A DNA stretch of 50,412 bases from NCBI GenBank assembly GCA_004293265.1, contig RDXZ01000016.1:1-50412 (forward strand), read 5' to 3'. This DNA comes from Bacteroidota bacterium. GTDB lineage: Bacteria > Bacteroidota > Bacteroidia > Cytophagales > Microscillaceae. A program made the translations under genes and the position numbers. Positions within the stretch are counted from its first letter, which is position 1; every line of letters starts with the position of its first letter. Positions 18,001 through 25,216 of this stretch are shown in pieces. The notes under the pieces are model-generated. The model did not search any database, was not told the origin of the DNA, and worked only from the letters and a program-made list of their open reading frames with translations.

Positions 18001-20985
18001 ATAGAAGATGGTGCGGTTGCACTCAATCAATTTTTGGTAGAGCCTTTGCTTTCTAATTTTACTATTCTCATACAAGGTGATGGCGGGACTTATACTATCA
18101 ATAATAATTCTGTTAATTTAACTGTGCCTTTGATTAAGTTCAATGGAGCAGATAGGGTAACTGTTGATGGCGGTATAGGTAAAAATCTTACCTTTGAAAA
18201 CTCACATACTACTCCTGGAAGTGCCTTGCCTACTTTTCAGTATGATAATACAGCTATAGATTGTGCTTTGAAAAATATCAACATCAGAAATAATACCACA
18301 GGATCTACACAAGGAATTGTAACTATTATAACTACTACTACCAATGCATCTTCAGTAGAAATCAATGGTTGTAGGCTCTATGATATTACCAATCAGCCTA
18401 CCAATGCTATATTTGTAAATAGTGCCAATAGTGTGCTATTATTAAGAAACAGTCAGGTCTATAATTTTACCACCAAAGGTGTCAATCTTAATTCATACGG
18501 AAGTGCGTGTGAAATATCAGGGAATAGTTTTTATAATACTTCCACTGTAACAACAGAACAATTTATCATTGATTTTGGCTCAAGTACACAAGGTGGTCAT
18601 ACTATAACAGGGAATTATATTGGAGGGACAGCACCTCTTTGTGGTGGAACAAACTTAATCAATAGCAGTACCGTTACTACAAGTTTTGTAGGTATTGACT
18701 ATGATGGTGCTTCGAATAATCCAAGCAGTATTCAAGGAAATATCATCAAAAAAATAGATTTGACAAGCACAGCAAACACTGCTTTGAGATTTAGAGGAAT
18801 TAACATTAACACAGGCTCTGCAAACATAGGCACTATTACAAGAAATGAAGTATCAGATATATCATCAGTAGGGCGTGGAGATATGAGAGGTATAAGTATA
18901 AGTAGTACTTCTTCTACGGATATTGTCAATGTAGAAAATTCACTCATTGAGGATTTGAGTGGAATTATGACTACTCCAAATACAAATGGTGCAGTACATG
19001 GTATTTATACTGTTGGTTCAGGGACACGTAGTTTTATCAATAATGAAATTAAAAACCTTGTAGGTACTAATTCAACTACAGGTTCAGATGCACCTGCTGT
19101 AGGAGGGATAGTAACTGGAGCCAGTGTTACAAACTATACTATCTCAAGAAATACTATTTCTAATCTGAATTTAGCGGGTGGAAATACACCGAGTGGTGTG
19201 GTAGCAGGTATTGTATTGCAAGGTAGTAGCACAGGTACAGACTTTATCGTATCTCGCAATAGAATTTTTGATTTGAGAAATACCTATACAGGTGCAACTG
19301 CACGCATAGTGGGTATTATCCAAAGGAGTGCTATATGGACATTTACCCACAATCAAGTTACGCTTACCAACACAGGAAATACTACAAATAACCCGCAAAT
19401 ATATGGTATTACTGATGATGCGTCTGCTTCTGTATCAGTTGCTCAAAAAGTCTATTATAATACAGTGTATATAGGTGGAACAACTACCACAGGTACAGCC
19501 ACTAATCACTCCTTTGCTTATCGCAGAAGTACTAATAATCTTTGTGATGTGCGTAATAATGTATTTATCAATGATAGAAATACATCTATAGTAGGAAATA
19601 AAACTTATGCTATAGGTTCGCAGGCGGCAACAAATGCCAATTTACAAGCAAATTATAATTTGTTGATTGATATAACACCCACTATTTTGGCTTTGGACAA
19701 CACAATAGATAGAGATTTTGCTACGTGGAAAACCACAAACTCACAAGACCCCAATTCTTGGAATGCCACCACAGGCGCAACTTCTGACTATCAAACCTTG
19801 AACGCCAGCAACCTTTTCGTAGATTTAGCCAATGGAAACCTAAATATCAATACAGCCAATGCTGAAGCATGGTTTGTGAATGGCAAAGGAACACAAATTA
19901 CAGGCTTTGCTGATGATTTTGGGGCAACTTCGGTGCGTTCTGTTACTTTGGTAGGGGGTGCAACAGATTTAGGTAGTGATGAAATGACACCAACTTCAGA
20001 GCCAATTAATGCCAATGCAACTCCTACAGCACCAACCGTTGGGATACAAACTTTTACTTTTGCAGGTCGCCAAGTGGCAAGTATTAATTGGGTTTCAGGT
20101 ACTTTGCCTGCAAGTGTGAGTGTATCTAAATATTATTCAGGCACTAATCCTTCACCTAATCAAAATGGTGTAGGTATGCCAGGTGCAAGATATTTGAATG
20201 CTTATTGGAAGTTTGAAGTTACGGGAGGAAGCGGATTTGTGTATGATATCACACTCAATTATGATGATGCTATGTTGGGTTTAGTGCAACCTGCTCAAGA
20301 AGCGGCTAACGAAATTAGATTATCTAAAAAAGATGTAGGAAATAATTATTGGACAACTTACACCACTATCAATGGTGGAAGTACTAATAATAGTGCTGCT
20401 AATACAATTACAAAAACAGGCTTGACAAGTTTTTCAGAATTTACAGGTAGTACAGAATCACAACCTTTGCCTATTACATTGCTTTCTTTCACAGGCAATA
20501 GACAAAATGACAATGATGTGTTGTTGAAATGGACAACTGCCACAGAAATCAATAACAAAGGTTTTGAAATAGAACAAAGTACGAATGCACAAGATTTTCA
20601 AAAAATCAATTTTGTGGACGGTGCAGGCAATTCTACGACTATCAAAAATTATGAATTGATTGTCAATAATTTAAGTGATGCTTATTATCGTCTAAAACAA
20701 ATAGATTTTGATGGTAGTTTTTCTTATTCAAATATTATTTTTATCAAAGGAAATGATAATATCATCAATGTTTATCCTAATCCTACTACTGAAAAAATAA
20801 ATATTAACACATCAAAATTGAGGTTCAACTATAAGTTGGTATCTTCACAAGGTGTTAATGTATTAGAAGGAGATAGTGCGAATAAAAATGTAACGATTGA
20901 TGTGAGTACATTAGCAAAAGGTTTGTATTTGTTACATATTATTCAAGATGGTAAAATGACAATCAAAAAAATTATTGTTCAATAA
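15085..20985 (+). CDS. Large T9SS-secreted right-handed beta-helix protein (1966 aa)
   Basis: Signal peptide MRKKLLFIFLCISLHITNLWGQ, then a long Gly/Thr/Ser/Asn-rich region with beta-helix rungs (repeated SNNTI, SGNTI, NIYNL-like steps). It opens with the YSIGP...FTSITNAIATL...PVVLEF module also found three times in the protein at 30103-40674. A second half starts near residue 935 (SGNYDVCATCTYTSLTQNNAQ). Near 1780-1890 is a linker with LPITLLSFTGN, and about 1890-1966 is a type A T9SS sorting domain (VYPNPTTEKININ ... STLAKGLYLLHI ... IKKIIVQ). Expected to cross the outer membrane by T9SS and be surface-attached or released. Its ligand or substrate is unknown; such proteins are often adhesins or polysaccharide-active. 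A strong terminator follows. Confidence 0.9.
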   Translation: MRKKLLFIFLCISLHITNLWGQTTYSIGPNAPYSGYAGNFTSITNAIATLGTITTPVVLEFQSDYVSTVETYPISVTNIVGASATNTVTFRPKSGISAITFTSGAASATLSMNGTNYVTFDGRDGGAGTNKNLIFLNQNTSGQAIRFLNNATNNVITYCEVRGRNTSTAVIDFLASAGTGNDDNTISFCEITSDGTNLPNTLITSSGLTSINDRVRILNCNLSNFFSPTADHYGIFVNSQASDWTIQNNKFFQSGTRDVTGTGVDVVVIRTVVGTGYLVDNNTIGYTNVSSMGAAWTMTGNSNYTFTAISLGGGGTVSNNTITAITQSSTSANAWRGIIASSGNVSITGNTIGSLLTNDVINVTAGAGADGLIAINNATIGTVSISNNNIGGLKVTSTLATATRIKGILNAGSGTVTISSNTIGGTLPHSLVANITITTTGSPGGSSNAIESTAGTTTISNNTIRNFTAYTTNGAGAARGILASGGTHSVAGNTVFNLTINSTNGGTGSGASIIGISTTSGGASNNIIYNLVNTSTGAGAYGVVGLFANTSTATIDRNTIYNLAVKTIGTGFLSGLAVVGGTFTFANNIVRLGFDETGSAITTGYDIRGIDEAGGTNNFYHNSVFIGGTGVTTGTTSTAAFRTSVTLNTRNYQNNIFINNRSNGTGTGSHASIWLTGTPSAGVISGLTNNYNIYQANGTGGTIVRHPSASPTNYTLKAWREFTLGNYDLNSGVGSPNFIDAVGVTPDLRVQSNTSAEATGLNISAVTNDREDETRATLTPTDIGADAGNYTLTNTEDIFTPNISFVALQNTSSLANRILTATLTDVGSGIDNTTFIPRIYFRKNSGGWQTTQGSLMTGTLFNGTWNFTINNSLMGGVVVNDIVDYYVVAQDITGNVWATKFVGFVHPDVNTNTTAPTTPDNYRILAPISGNYDVCATCTYTSLTQNNAQGFFKFVNDNILTGNTTVTIKSNLIEDGAVALNQFLVEPLLSNFTILIQGDGGTYTINNNSVNLTVPLIKFNGADRVTVDGGIGKNLTFENSHTTPGSALPTFQYDNTAIDCALKNINIRNNTTGSTQGIVTIITTTTNASSVEINGCRLYDITNQPTNAIFVNSANSVLLLRNSQVYNFTTKGVNLNSYGSACEISGNSFYNTSTVTTEQFIIDFGSSTQGGHTITGNYIGGTAPLCGGTNLINSSTVTTSFVGIDYDGASNNPSSIQGNIIKKIDLTSTANTALRFRGININTGSANIGTITRNEVSDISSVGRGDMRGISISSTSSTDIVNVENSLIEDLSGIMTTPNTNGAVHGIYTVGSGTRSFINNEIKNLVGTNSTTGSDAPAVGGIVTGASVTNYTISRNTISNLNLAGGNTPSGVVAGIVLQGSSTGTDFIVSRNRIFDLRNTYTGATARIVGIIQRSAIWTFTHNQVTLTNTGNTTNNPQIYGITDDASASVSVAQKVYYNTVYIGGTTTTGTATNHSFAYRRSTNNLCDVRNNVFINDRNTSIVGNKTYAIGSQAATNANLQANYNLLIDITPTILALDNTIDRDFATWKTTNSQDPNSWNATTGATSDYQTLNASNLFVDLANGNLNINTANAEAWFVNGKGTQITGFADDFGATSVRSVTLVGGATDLGSDEMTPTSEPINANATPTAPTVGIQTFTFAGRQVASINWVSGTLPASVSVSKYYSGTNPSPNQNGVGMPGARYLNAYWKFEVTGGSGFVYDITLNYDDAMLGLVQPAQEAANEIRLSKKDVGNNYWTTYTTINGGSTNNSAANTITKTGLTSFSEFTGSTESQPLPITLLSFTGNRQNDNDVLLKWTTATEINNKGFEIEQSTNAQDFQKINFVDGAGNSTTIKNYELIVNNLSDAYYRLKQIDFDGSFSYSNIIFIKGNDNIINVYPNPTTEKININTSKLRFNYKLVSSQGVNVLEGDSANKNVTIDVSTLAKGLYLLHIIQDGKMTIKKIIVQ

Positions 20986-21040
20986 TAGTTGATTTGACCA
21001 ACATTTATCTAAAAATTATATCATTTTAGGTGTTGATTCG

Positions 21041-21096
21041 AAAAGTGTCGCGTAATAAAATCTTAACAAAAATTTTATTATGCGGCACTTTTTGTT
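21041..21096 (+). terminator. Terminator after the 1966-aa T9SS gene
   Basis: Long imperfect stem: AAAGTGTCGCGTAATAAAAT pairs with ATTTTATTATGCGGCACTTT (about 21042-21061 / 21071-21090), followed by TTTTG. Confidence 0.8.
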
Positions 21097-21115
21097 TAAC
21101 ATCAATCTTTTATAT

Positions 21116-21205
21116 TAGACTTCCTGCGAAATCACCTTTTCCCTCTCTCAAAGTGGAGAGAGGGCAGGGAGTGAGGCTTAAAAAAACAATTTCGCAGGAA
21201 GTCTA
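21116..21205. repeat. 90-bp palindromic repeat with nested hairpin
   Basis: Perfect 17-bp inverted ends TAGACTTCCTGCGAAAT (21116-21132) / ATTTCGCAGGAAGTCTA (21189-21205) enclose a second perfect hairpin CCCTCTCTC (21141-21149) / GAGAGAGGG (21156-21164). It is much more GC-rich than its surroundings. It looks like a small non-autonomous repeat; no protein is encoded. Confidence 0.85.
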
Positions 21206-21211
21206 TTGTAA

Positions 21212-21292
21212 AGAGGCACGCAGATAACGCTGATTTTTATGGATTAGAACGGATTTTTTATTTTTATAAAATTTTATCTGTAATAAATCTTA
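21212..21292. repeat. Probable dispersed-repeat fragment
   Basis: GAGGCACGCAGATAACGCTG, GGATTAGAACGGATTTTTTA and ATCTGTAATAAATC resemble a dispersed non-coding repeat common in Bacteroidota genomes. Identification is from memory of the pattern; there is only one copy in this window. Confidence 0.35.
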
Positions 21293-21318
21293 CTAAAACC
21301 AAATAATTTAAAACAAAA

Positions 21319-21363
21319 AAACAAAAAATTCATTTCTTTGAAAAAATGAATTTTTTGTTTTTT
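21319..21363 (-). terminator. Hairpin downstream of the tRNA-like gene
   Basis: AACAAAAAATTCATTT pairs with AAAATGAATTTTTTGTT across a short CTTTGAA-type loop. It is 54 bp past the CCA end of the minus-strand tRNA-like gene and could end that transcript. Confidence 0.5.
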
Positions 21364-21416
21364 TGTTTTTTTGTTTTTCAAAAAATAAAATACTTATCCT
21401 ATTTTTTATCAACTTA

Positions 21417-21533
21417 TGGCTGTAAGGGAAGGGGTCGAACCTCCACGAAGTAGTTAGCACAATAAAGTGTTTATCCAATTATCTTCGCCCTCGAGACTGG
21501 AGGGTATGTCTGCCAAAATTTCATCACCTTACA
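21417..21533 (-). tRNA. Class II tRNA-like gene with abnormal anticodon loop and 43-nt variable region
   Basis: Read on the minus strand, 117 nt: acceptor TGTAAGG (21533-21527) pairs perfectly with CCTTACA (21427-21421), discriminator G, encoded CCA (21419-21417). The D arm has a 3-bp stem ATG/CAT and a Leu-like loop containing GG. Anticodon stem CCCTC/GAGGG (21504-21488) is perfect. T arm GGAGG-TTCGACC-CCTTC (21444-21428). The oddities are an anticodon loop of CAGTCTC, with A at position 33 (normally U) and U at 37 (normally purine), giving GUC by position; a variable region of 43 nt (21487-21445) closed by CGAAG/CTTCG with a further small hairpin inside; and D-loop features of Leu with a discriminator G. 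It may be a real odd tRNA, a tRNA-derived RNA or a degenerating gene; the decoding identity is not assignable. Confidence 0.6.
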
Positions 21534-21652
21534 ATTTTATTCTCAATCAAAAAATAGATAAAAAATTATATCTTTTTCCTTGATTTCATAATGCAAAGTA
21601 ACAGCGTTTTTTTTAATTTTCCAAATTTCTTAATAAAAATATTTAAAATATA

Positions 21653-21682
21653 TTGTATTCTTAAAATAATTGATTATTTTTG
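21653..21682 (+). promoter_or_regulatory. Promoter of the Lrp-type gene
   Basis: -33 TTG (21653-21655), 19-bp spacer, -7 TATTTTTG (21675-21682) followed by C. It fits the Bacteroidota consensus and excludes the TTG start at 21680, which would lie inside it. Confidence 0.7.
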
Positions 21683-21709
21683 CGAAATTCTAAATTTATA
21701 ATTAAAAAT

Positions 21710-22168
21710 ATGGACAAAAATTACGAAATTGATAACACTGATTTGAAAATTTTAGACCTACTTTGCAAAGATGCTTTGATGCCTTACACTGAAGTTGCTA
21801 AAAAAGTTTTTGTATCTGACGGGACTGTGCATCAAAGAATGAAAAAAATGAAAGATATGGGCGTAGTCAAAGGTTCACAACTTATTATCGACCATAGCAA
21901 ATTGGGTTGGGATATTACTGCTTTTTTGGGAATTTATTTAGATAAAAGTTCGTTATATGAAGAAGTGATTTTGGAACTCAAAAAAATAAATGAAATTATA
22001 AGCCTCAACTATACCACAGGAAGTTATAGTATTTTTGCAAAATTAGTTTGTAAAGATACAAAACATTTGAGAGATACTTTGCACGATAAAGTACAAAAAG
22101 TGGTCGGAATACAACGAACAGAAACTTTTATTTCCTTAGAAGAAAGTTTACAAAGAGGAATTTTATAA
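21710..22168 (+). CDS. Lrp/AsnC-family transcriptional regulator
   Basis: 152 aa from ATG 21710 (upstream in-frame TTG lies inside the promoter). The N-terminal winged helix-turn-helix (IDNTDLKILDLLCKDALMPY, EVAKKVFVSDGTVHQRMKKM, GVVKGSQLIID) is followed by the RAM/ligand-binding beta-alpha-beta-beta-alpha-beta domain (AFLGIYLDKSS ... LNYTTGSYSIFAKLVCKD ... IQRTETFISLEES). Lrp proteins oligomerise and usually respond to amino acids. Target and ligand here are unknown. The glycosyltransferase gene starts 65 bp later with its own -7 box. Confidence 0.93.
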   Translation: MDKNYEIDNTDLKILDLLCKDALMPYTEVAKKVFVSDGTVHQRMKKMKDMGVVKGSQLIIDHSKLGWDITAFLGIYLDKSSLYEEVILELKKINEIISLNYTTGSYSIFAKLVCKDTKHLRDTLHDKVQKVVGIQRTETFISLEESLQRGIL

Positions 22169-22187
22169 AATTTCAAAAAAAAATATT

Positions 22188-22195
22188 TATATTTG
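22188..22195 (+). promoter_or_regulatory. Putative -7 box for the glycosyltransferase gene
   Basis: TATATTTG followed by C, 38 bp before the ATG; no convincing -33 element. Confidence 0.45.
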
Positions 22196-22233
22196 CAAAA
22201 AAAAGATAAACAAAACTCAACCAAAACTTAACA

Positions 22234-22968
22234 ATGTCATCAATAGTAATTATTCCAACCTATAATGAAAAAGAAAATATTGCGGAAATGATTGAAACCG
22301 TAATGAATTTATCTTTGCTTGACGATAGTTTTCATTTATTGATTATTGATGACGGCTCGCCTGACGGAACAGCCGAAATTGTCAAAGAATATCAAAAAAA
22401 ATATCCTCAAAGGCTTTTTTTGGAGCAACGAAAAGGAAAATTAGGTTTAGGAACAGCGTATATTCACGGTTTTAAATGGGCTTTGTCAAATAATTATGAT
22501 TTAATTTTTGAGATGGACGCAGATTTTTCGCACAATCCACAAGATTTAATTAAACTTTATCACGCTTGTACCGAAGAAAATTTTGATGTGGCAATTGGCT
22601 CACGCTATATTCAAGGCGTAAATGTGGTCAATTGGCCTATGAGTCGTGTTTTGATGTCTTATTTTGCAGGATATTATGTTCGGTTTATTACAGGAATGAA
22701 AATTATGGACACTACCGCAGGTTTTAAATGTTATAAAAGTGAGGTTTTGAAAAAAATTGAATTAGATAAAATTCGTTTTGTTGGATATGCTTTTCAAATA
22801 GAAATGAAATTTTTGGCTTGGAAATATGGCTTTAAAATCAAAGAAGTACCTATTATTTTTACAGAAAGAACAAAAGGACAATCAAAAATGACCGCAGGAA
22901 TTTTTAGAGAAGCTTTTTTAGGCGTAATTCAGATGAAAATACAAAGTTTTTTTAAAAGATTTATGTAA
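22234..22968 (+). CDS. Polyprenol-phosphate mannosyltransferase-like GT2 glycosyltransferase
   Basis: 244 aa, the length of soluble dolichol-phosphate-mannose synthases (Dpm1 type), with no transmembrane tail. GT-A/GT2 motifs: IIPTYNEKENI, IIDDGSPDGT, GLGTAYIHGFKWAL, EMDADFSHNP (metal-binding DxD near residue 95), IGSRYIQG, MDTTAGFKCY and IIFTERTKGQSKM. Family members transfer mannose (or a related sugar) from a nucleotide donor to a polyprenyl phosphate on the cytoplasmic face of the inner membrane. The lipid-linked sugar then feeds protein O-glycosylation or surface glycans. Sugar specificity cannot be read from the sequence. Confidence 0.92.
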   Translation: MSSIVIIPTYNEKENIAEMIETVMNLSLLDDSFHLLIIDDGSPDGTAEIVKEYQKKYPQRLFLEQRKGKLGLGTAYIHGFKWALSNNYDLIFEMDADFSHNPQDLIKLYHACTEENFDVAIGSRYIQGVNVVNWPMSRVLMSYFAGYYVRFITGMKIMDTTAGFKCYKSEVLKKIELDKIRFVGYAFQIEMKFLAWKYGFKIKEVPIIFTERTKGQSKMTAGIFREAFLGVIQMKIQSFFKRFM

Positions 22969-23060
22969 AAAAAAAGTTGAACATACAAACACAAAGCATT
23001 TTTATTATAGAAAATTTAGCATTTTAACTTTATTTAAGTTTTTTTATATTTTTTTATGTT

Positions 23061-23088
23061 TTTGGTATCAAAATACAAACTATATTTG
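23061..23088 (+). promoter_or_regulatory. Putative promoter of the GLPGLI gene
   Basis: -7 TATATTTG (23081-23088) followed by C, with TTTG at 23061-23064; the spacer (16 bp) is shorter than usual. ATG follows 20 bp later. Confidence 0.5.
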
Positions 23089-23108
23089 CAGAAAAAATAA
23101 TTAAAAAT

Positions 23109-23834
23109 ATGAAAAAAATAATCTTGGCTTTAAGTTGTATTTTATTTTCTATACAACAAAAACAATTTGCTCAAAGTGAAAAAGAAGGTATAATTTTATA
23201 CGAAGTGAAAATGAACATGCATATTAATCTGCCAAAAGAAGCAGAAAATATGAAAAGTATGATTCCAGAATTTAATATTTCTAAAAATGAATTAAAATTT
23301 AATGCCGAAGAATCTATTTTTTTGCCCGTAGAAGAGGATTCTGATGATGACTTTGGAGATAATAATACAGGAGGCAGTGTGGTAAAGTTTCAAAAACCTA
23401 TCAACGAATATTATATCAATCATACAACAAAAAGAATAACTAATTTTCGTTCAATGATGGCAAAAGAATATCTTATCGAAGACACATTGAATAATTATGG
23501 TTGGAAATTATCAGACGAAACGATGGAAATTCAAAAAAATATCTGCAAAAAAGCAACATTTACCAAAGATGGAAAAACGACAATCGCTTGGTATGCAGAA
23601 AAAATACCAATATCTATCGGTCCCGCAGGTTATCAAGGTTTGCCCGGTGCTATTTTAAAATTAGATATTAATAATGGTGAAAGAGTTTTTGAGGCAAAAA
23701 AAATTACGTTCAAAAAATTAGGTAAAAAAGAAATTCAAAAACCAAAAAAAGGCACAAAAGTAACCGAAGCAGAGTTTAAGTTGCAAATGCAAAAACAATT
23801 TGGAGATAAAAAAACAATTATTAAAAAAGGCTAA
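23109..23834 (+). CDS. GLPGLI family secreted protein
   Basis: 241 aa with a signal peptide (MKKIILALSCILFSIQQKQFAQ). The defining motif appears as GYQGLPGAIL near residue 175, preceded by GPAGYQ and the KKATFTKDGKTTIAWYAEKIPIS stretch typical of this family, and the beginning GIILYEVKMNM matches the usual G-x-I-x-YE start. The family is Bacteroidota-specific and of unknown function. It ends ITKKG at the stop, with a basic tail. Confidence 0.93.
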   Translation: MKKIILALSCILFSIQQKQFAQSEKEGIILYEVKMNMHINLPKEAENMKSMIPEFNISKNELKFNAEESIFLPVEEDSDDDFGDNNTGGSVVKFQKPINEYYINHTTKRITNFRSMMAKEYLIEDTLNNYGWKLSDETMEIQKNICKKATFTKDGKTTIAWYAEKIPISIGPAGYQGLPGAILKLDINNGERVFEAKKITFKKLGKKEIQKPKKGTKVTEAEFKLQMQKQFGDKKTIIKKG

Positions 23835-23926
23835 TTATATTTTGAAAAACCTATAATTTTTTTGTAACGATTTATTTTACTTGGATAGATTTATAAACAG
23901 CAAAAACTGATGTTATAGAAATATTC

Positions 23927-24131
23927 AAGTAAAATTTTTGTTCAAAATTTCAAAAAAAAAGTTAGTGTAAAAATTTTGTATATTAATCAAAATGGCGAAA
24001 TATTTGTTTTACGCCATCGCTTGTGTTCCACAAGCGAATATTGTAACAAACAAATCTTACACCAACGGCGACTGCTTGTGGGACACAAGCAGGGGCGAAG
24101 TAAAATTTTTGTTCAAAATTTCAAAAAAAAA
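23927..24131. repeat. Two-hairpin mobile-like element, copy 2 (inverted), with perfect 34-bp flanking duplication
   Basis: The core is 23961-24097 (137 bp), on the opposite strand to the copy at 3536-3670 and alignable to it along its full length with about 15 differences, including a 2-bp insertion. The hairpin part is 24012-24097 (86 bp, the same as in copy 1). A perfect 34-bp direct repeat, starting AAGTAAAATTTTTGTTCAAA, occurs at 23927-23960 and 24098-24131. It is unrelated to the flanks of copy 1, so it is duplicated target DNA. The element lies between the GLPGLI gene and the promoter at 24142. Confidence 0.92.
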
Positions 24132-24141
24132 TGTAATATAT

Positions 24142-24172
24142 TTTGATTTATAAAGTATTTGTTTTAACTTTG
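24142..24172 (+). promoter_or_regulatory. Promoter of the TonB-anchor-like gene
   Basis: -33 TTTG (24142-24145), 19-bp spacer, -7 TAACTTTG (24165-24172). It starts 10 bp after the duplicated flank of the repeat element. Confidence 0.65.
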
Positions 24173-24219
24173 TTGAGTAAAAAATATCATTATAAAAAAT
24201 AAACATAAAAAATATCAAA

Positions 24220-24441
24220 ATGGAAACTAAAAAAAATCCAAACGTAGATATATTTCAATATTCAAATATTATTTTTCAATTGTGTTTGATTACAATAATG
24301 GGACTTACTTTAATGGCTTTTGAATGGAGAAAACCAGAAAATAATTTAATAGATTTTACAGAAGTAAGTATTCTAAAAAATGATTCTGAAGTAGATAAAA
24401 TGGAAGAAATAATGTATAATCTTTCTTTAGACGTTGATTAA
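24220..24441 (+). CDS. 73-aa protein resembling only the N-terminal membrane anchor of TonB
   Basis: The sequence begins METKKNPNVDIFQYSN, has one membrane helix (IIFQLCLITIMGLTLMAF) and then EWRKPENNLIDFTE. This matches the start of Bacteroidota TonB proteins (KKNPxxD, one helix ending AFEW). A real TonB then has a long periplasmic linker and a C-terminal domain that binds receptors. Here the protein stops after about 35 periplasmic residues, and no TonB C-terminal domain follows; the next gene is on the other strand, 7 bp away. A good promoter precedes it, so it is probably expressed. It may be a truncated TonB or a small protein that binds ExbB/ExbD. Confidence 0.7.
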   Translation: METKKNPNVDIFQYSNIIFQLCLITIMGLTLMAFEWRKPENNLIDFTEVSILKNDSEVDKMEEIMYNLSLDVD

Positions 24442-24448
24442 AAAAATA

Positions 24449-25126
24449 TTATTGTGTTTCGTCATTTTTAGTTTCAATATTTTCATTGTTTTCAATATTT
24501 TCTTTGGTTTCTGTTTGTAAAAACTCCTCTGTTTGTTTGGGTTCTTCTTTTTCTAATTTTTGTAATTCTTTGGGAGAAATTTCGACTTTCAAAACAAATA
24601 GATAACTTTCATCATCTTGGAAAGGGATAAATTCAAAATCTAATTTTCCTGTTGTTTTTCGTGCCATATCAATCAGACCTAAACCTGCACCACCTTTGGC
24701 AGAGAGTTTTCCTTCCTTGATTTGTTTGCGGTACATTTCTTTGAGTTCTGTTCTTGTAGCCGAATTGACAATATTCAACATTGATTCCAACTTTTCTTTT
24801 TTGTCGCTTGAAATTCTGTTTGAAGTGATTACATAATAAATATCCAATTTTTTTCCAATCAAAAACAATCCTTTTCCGATAACTTCTTCGGTAAACTCAT
24901 CAGAATGTCTTGTCATATTTTGTAAAGTTTCTATCAAAACGTGGTAAATTCTTCGTCTTGTTGTTGCATTTTCTTCTTTATCTATGATTTCGTCTTCTGT
25001 CATCGTGGTAAACATTTTTGTAATTTGATGACTAAAATCACCCATATAGACCAAAGAAATGCCATTGGTATTTAATTCTTCATAAACTGTAAGCACAGAT
25101 TTTAATAAACGAACATCAAGTTTCAT
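24449..25126 (-). CDS. SiaB-family protein kinase (DUF6272), GHKL ATPase fold
   Basis: 225 aa. The N-terminal half leads into an N-box-like RRIYHVLIETLQNMTRHS. The G-box-like motif KGGAGLGLIDMARKT lies near residues 145-160, followed by the YLFVLKVEIS strand. This is the layout of SiaB-type kinases, which in Pseudomonas phosphorylate the SiaC protein in opposition to the SiaA phosphatase and so control c-di-GMP. No SiaA or SiaC gene is adjacent, so the partner is unknown. The C-terminal about 35 residues are Glu/Asn/Thr-rich and probably disordered. Cytosolic; no signal or membrane segment. Confidence 0.85.
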   Translation of the reverse strand: MKLDVRLLKSVLTVYEELNTNGISLVYMGDFSHQITKMFTTMTEDEIIDKEENATTRRRIYHVLIETLQNMTRHSDEFTEEVIGKGLFLIGKKLDIYYVITSNRISSDKKEKLESMLNIVNSATRTELKEMYRKQIKEGKLSAKGGAGLGLIDMARKTTGKLDFEFIPFQDDESYLFVLKVEISPKELQKLEKEEPKQTEEFLQTETKENIENNENIETKNDETQ

Positions 25127-25147
25127 ATTTTAGGAGTTATTTTTTTA

Positions 25148-25155
25148 CAAATATA
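25148..25155 (-). promoter_or_regulatory. Putative -7 box for the SiaB-like kinase gene
   Basis: Minus strand TATATTTG, 21 bp before the ATG; -33 element unclear. Confidence 0.45.
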
Positions 25156-25216
25156 CAAATATTATATTATATTAGGTTAGATTAAATTAAATTTAACAAT
25201 TATTATGCAAAATATT

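Noticed and set aside
21417-21533. tmRNA or part of one
   Set aside because: It is far too short, has a real anticodon arm and lacks the tmRNA acceptor sequence and tag region.
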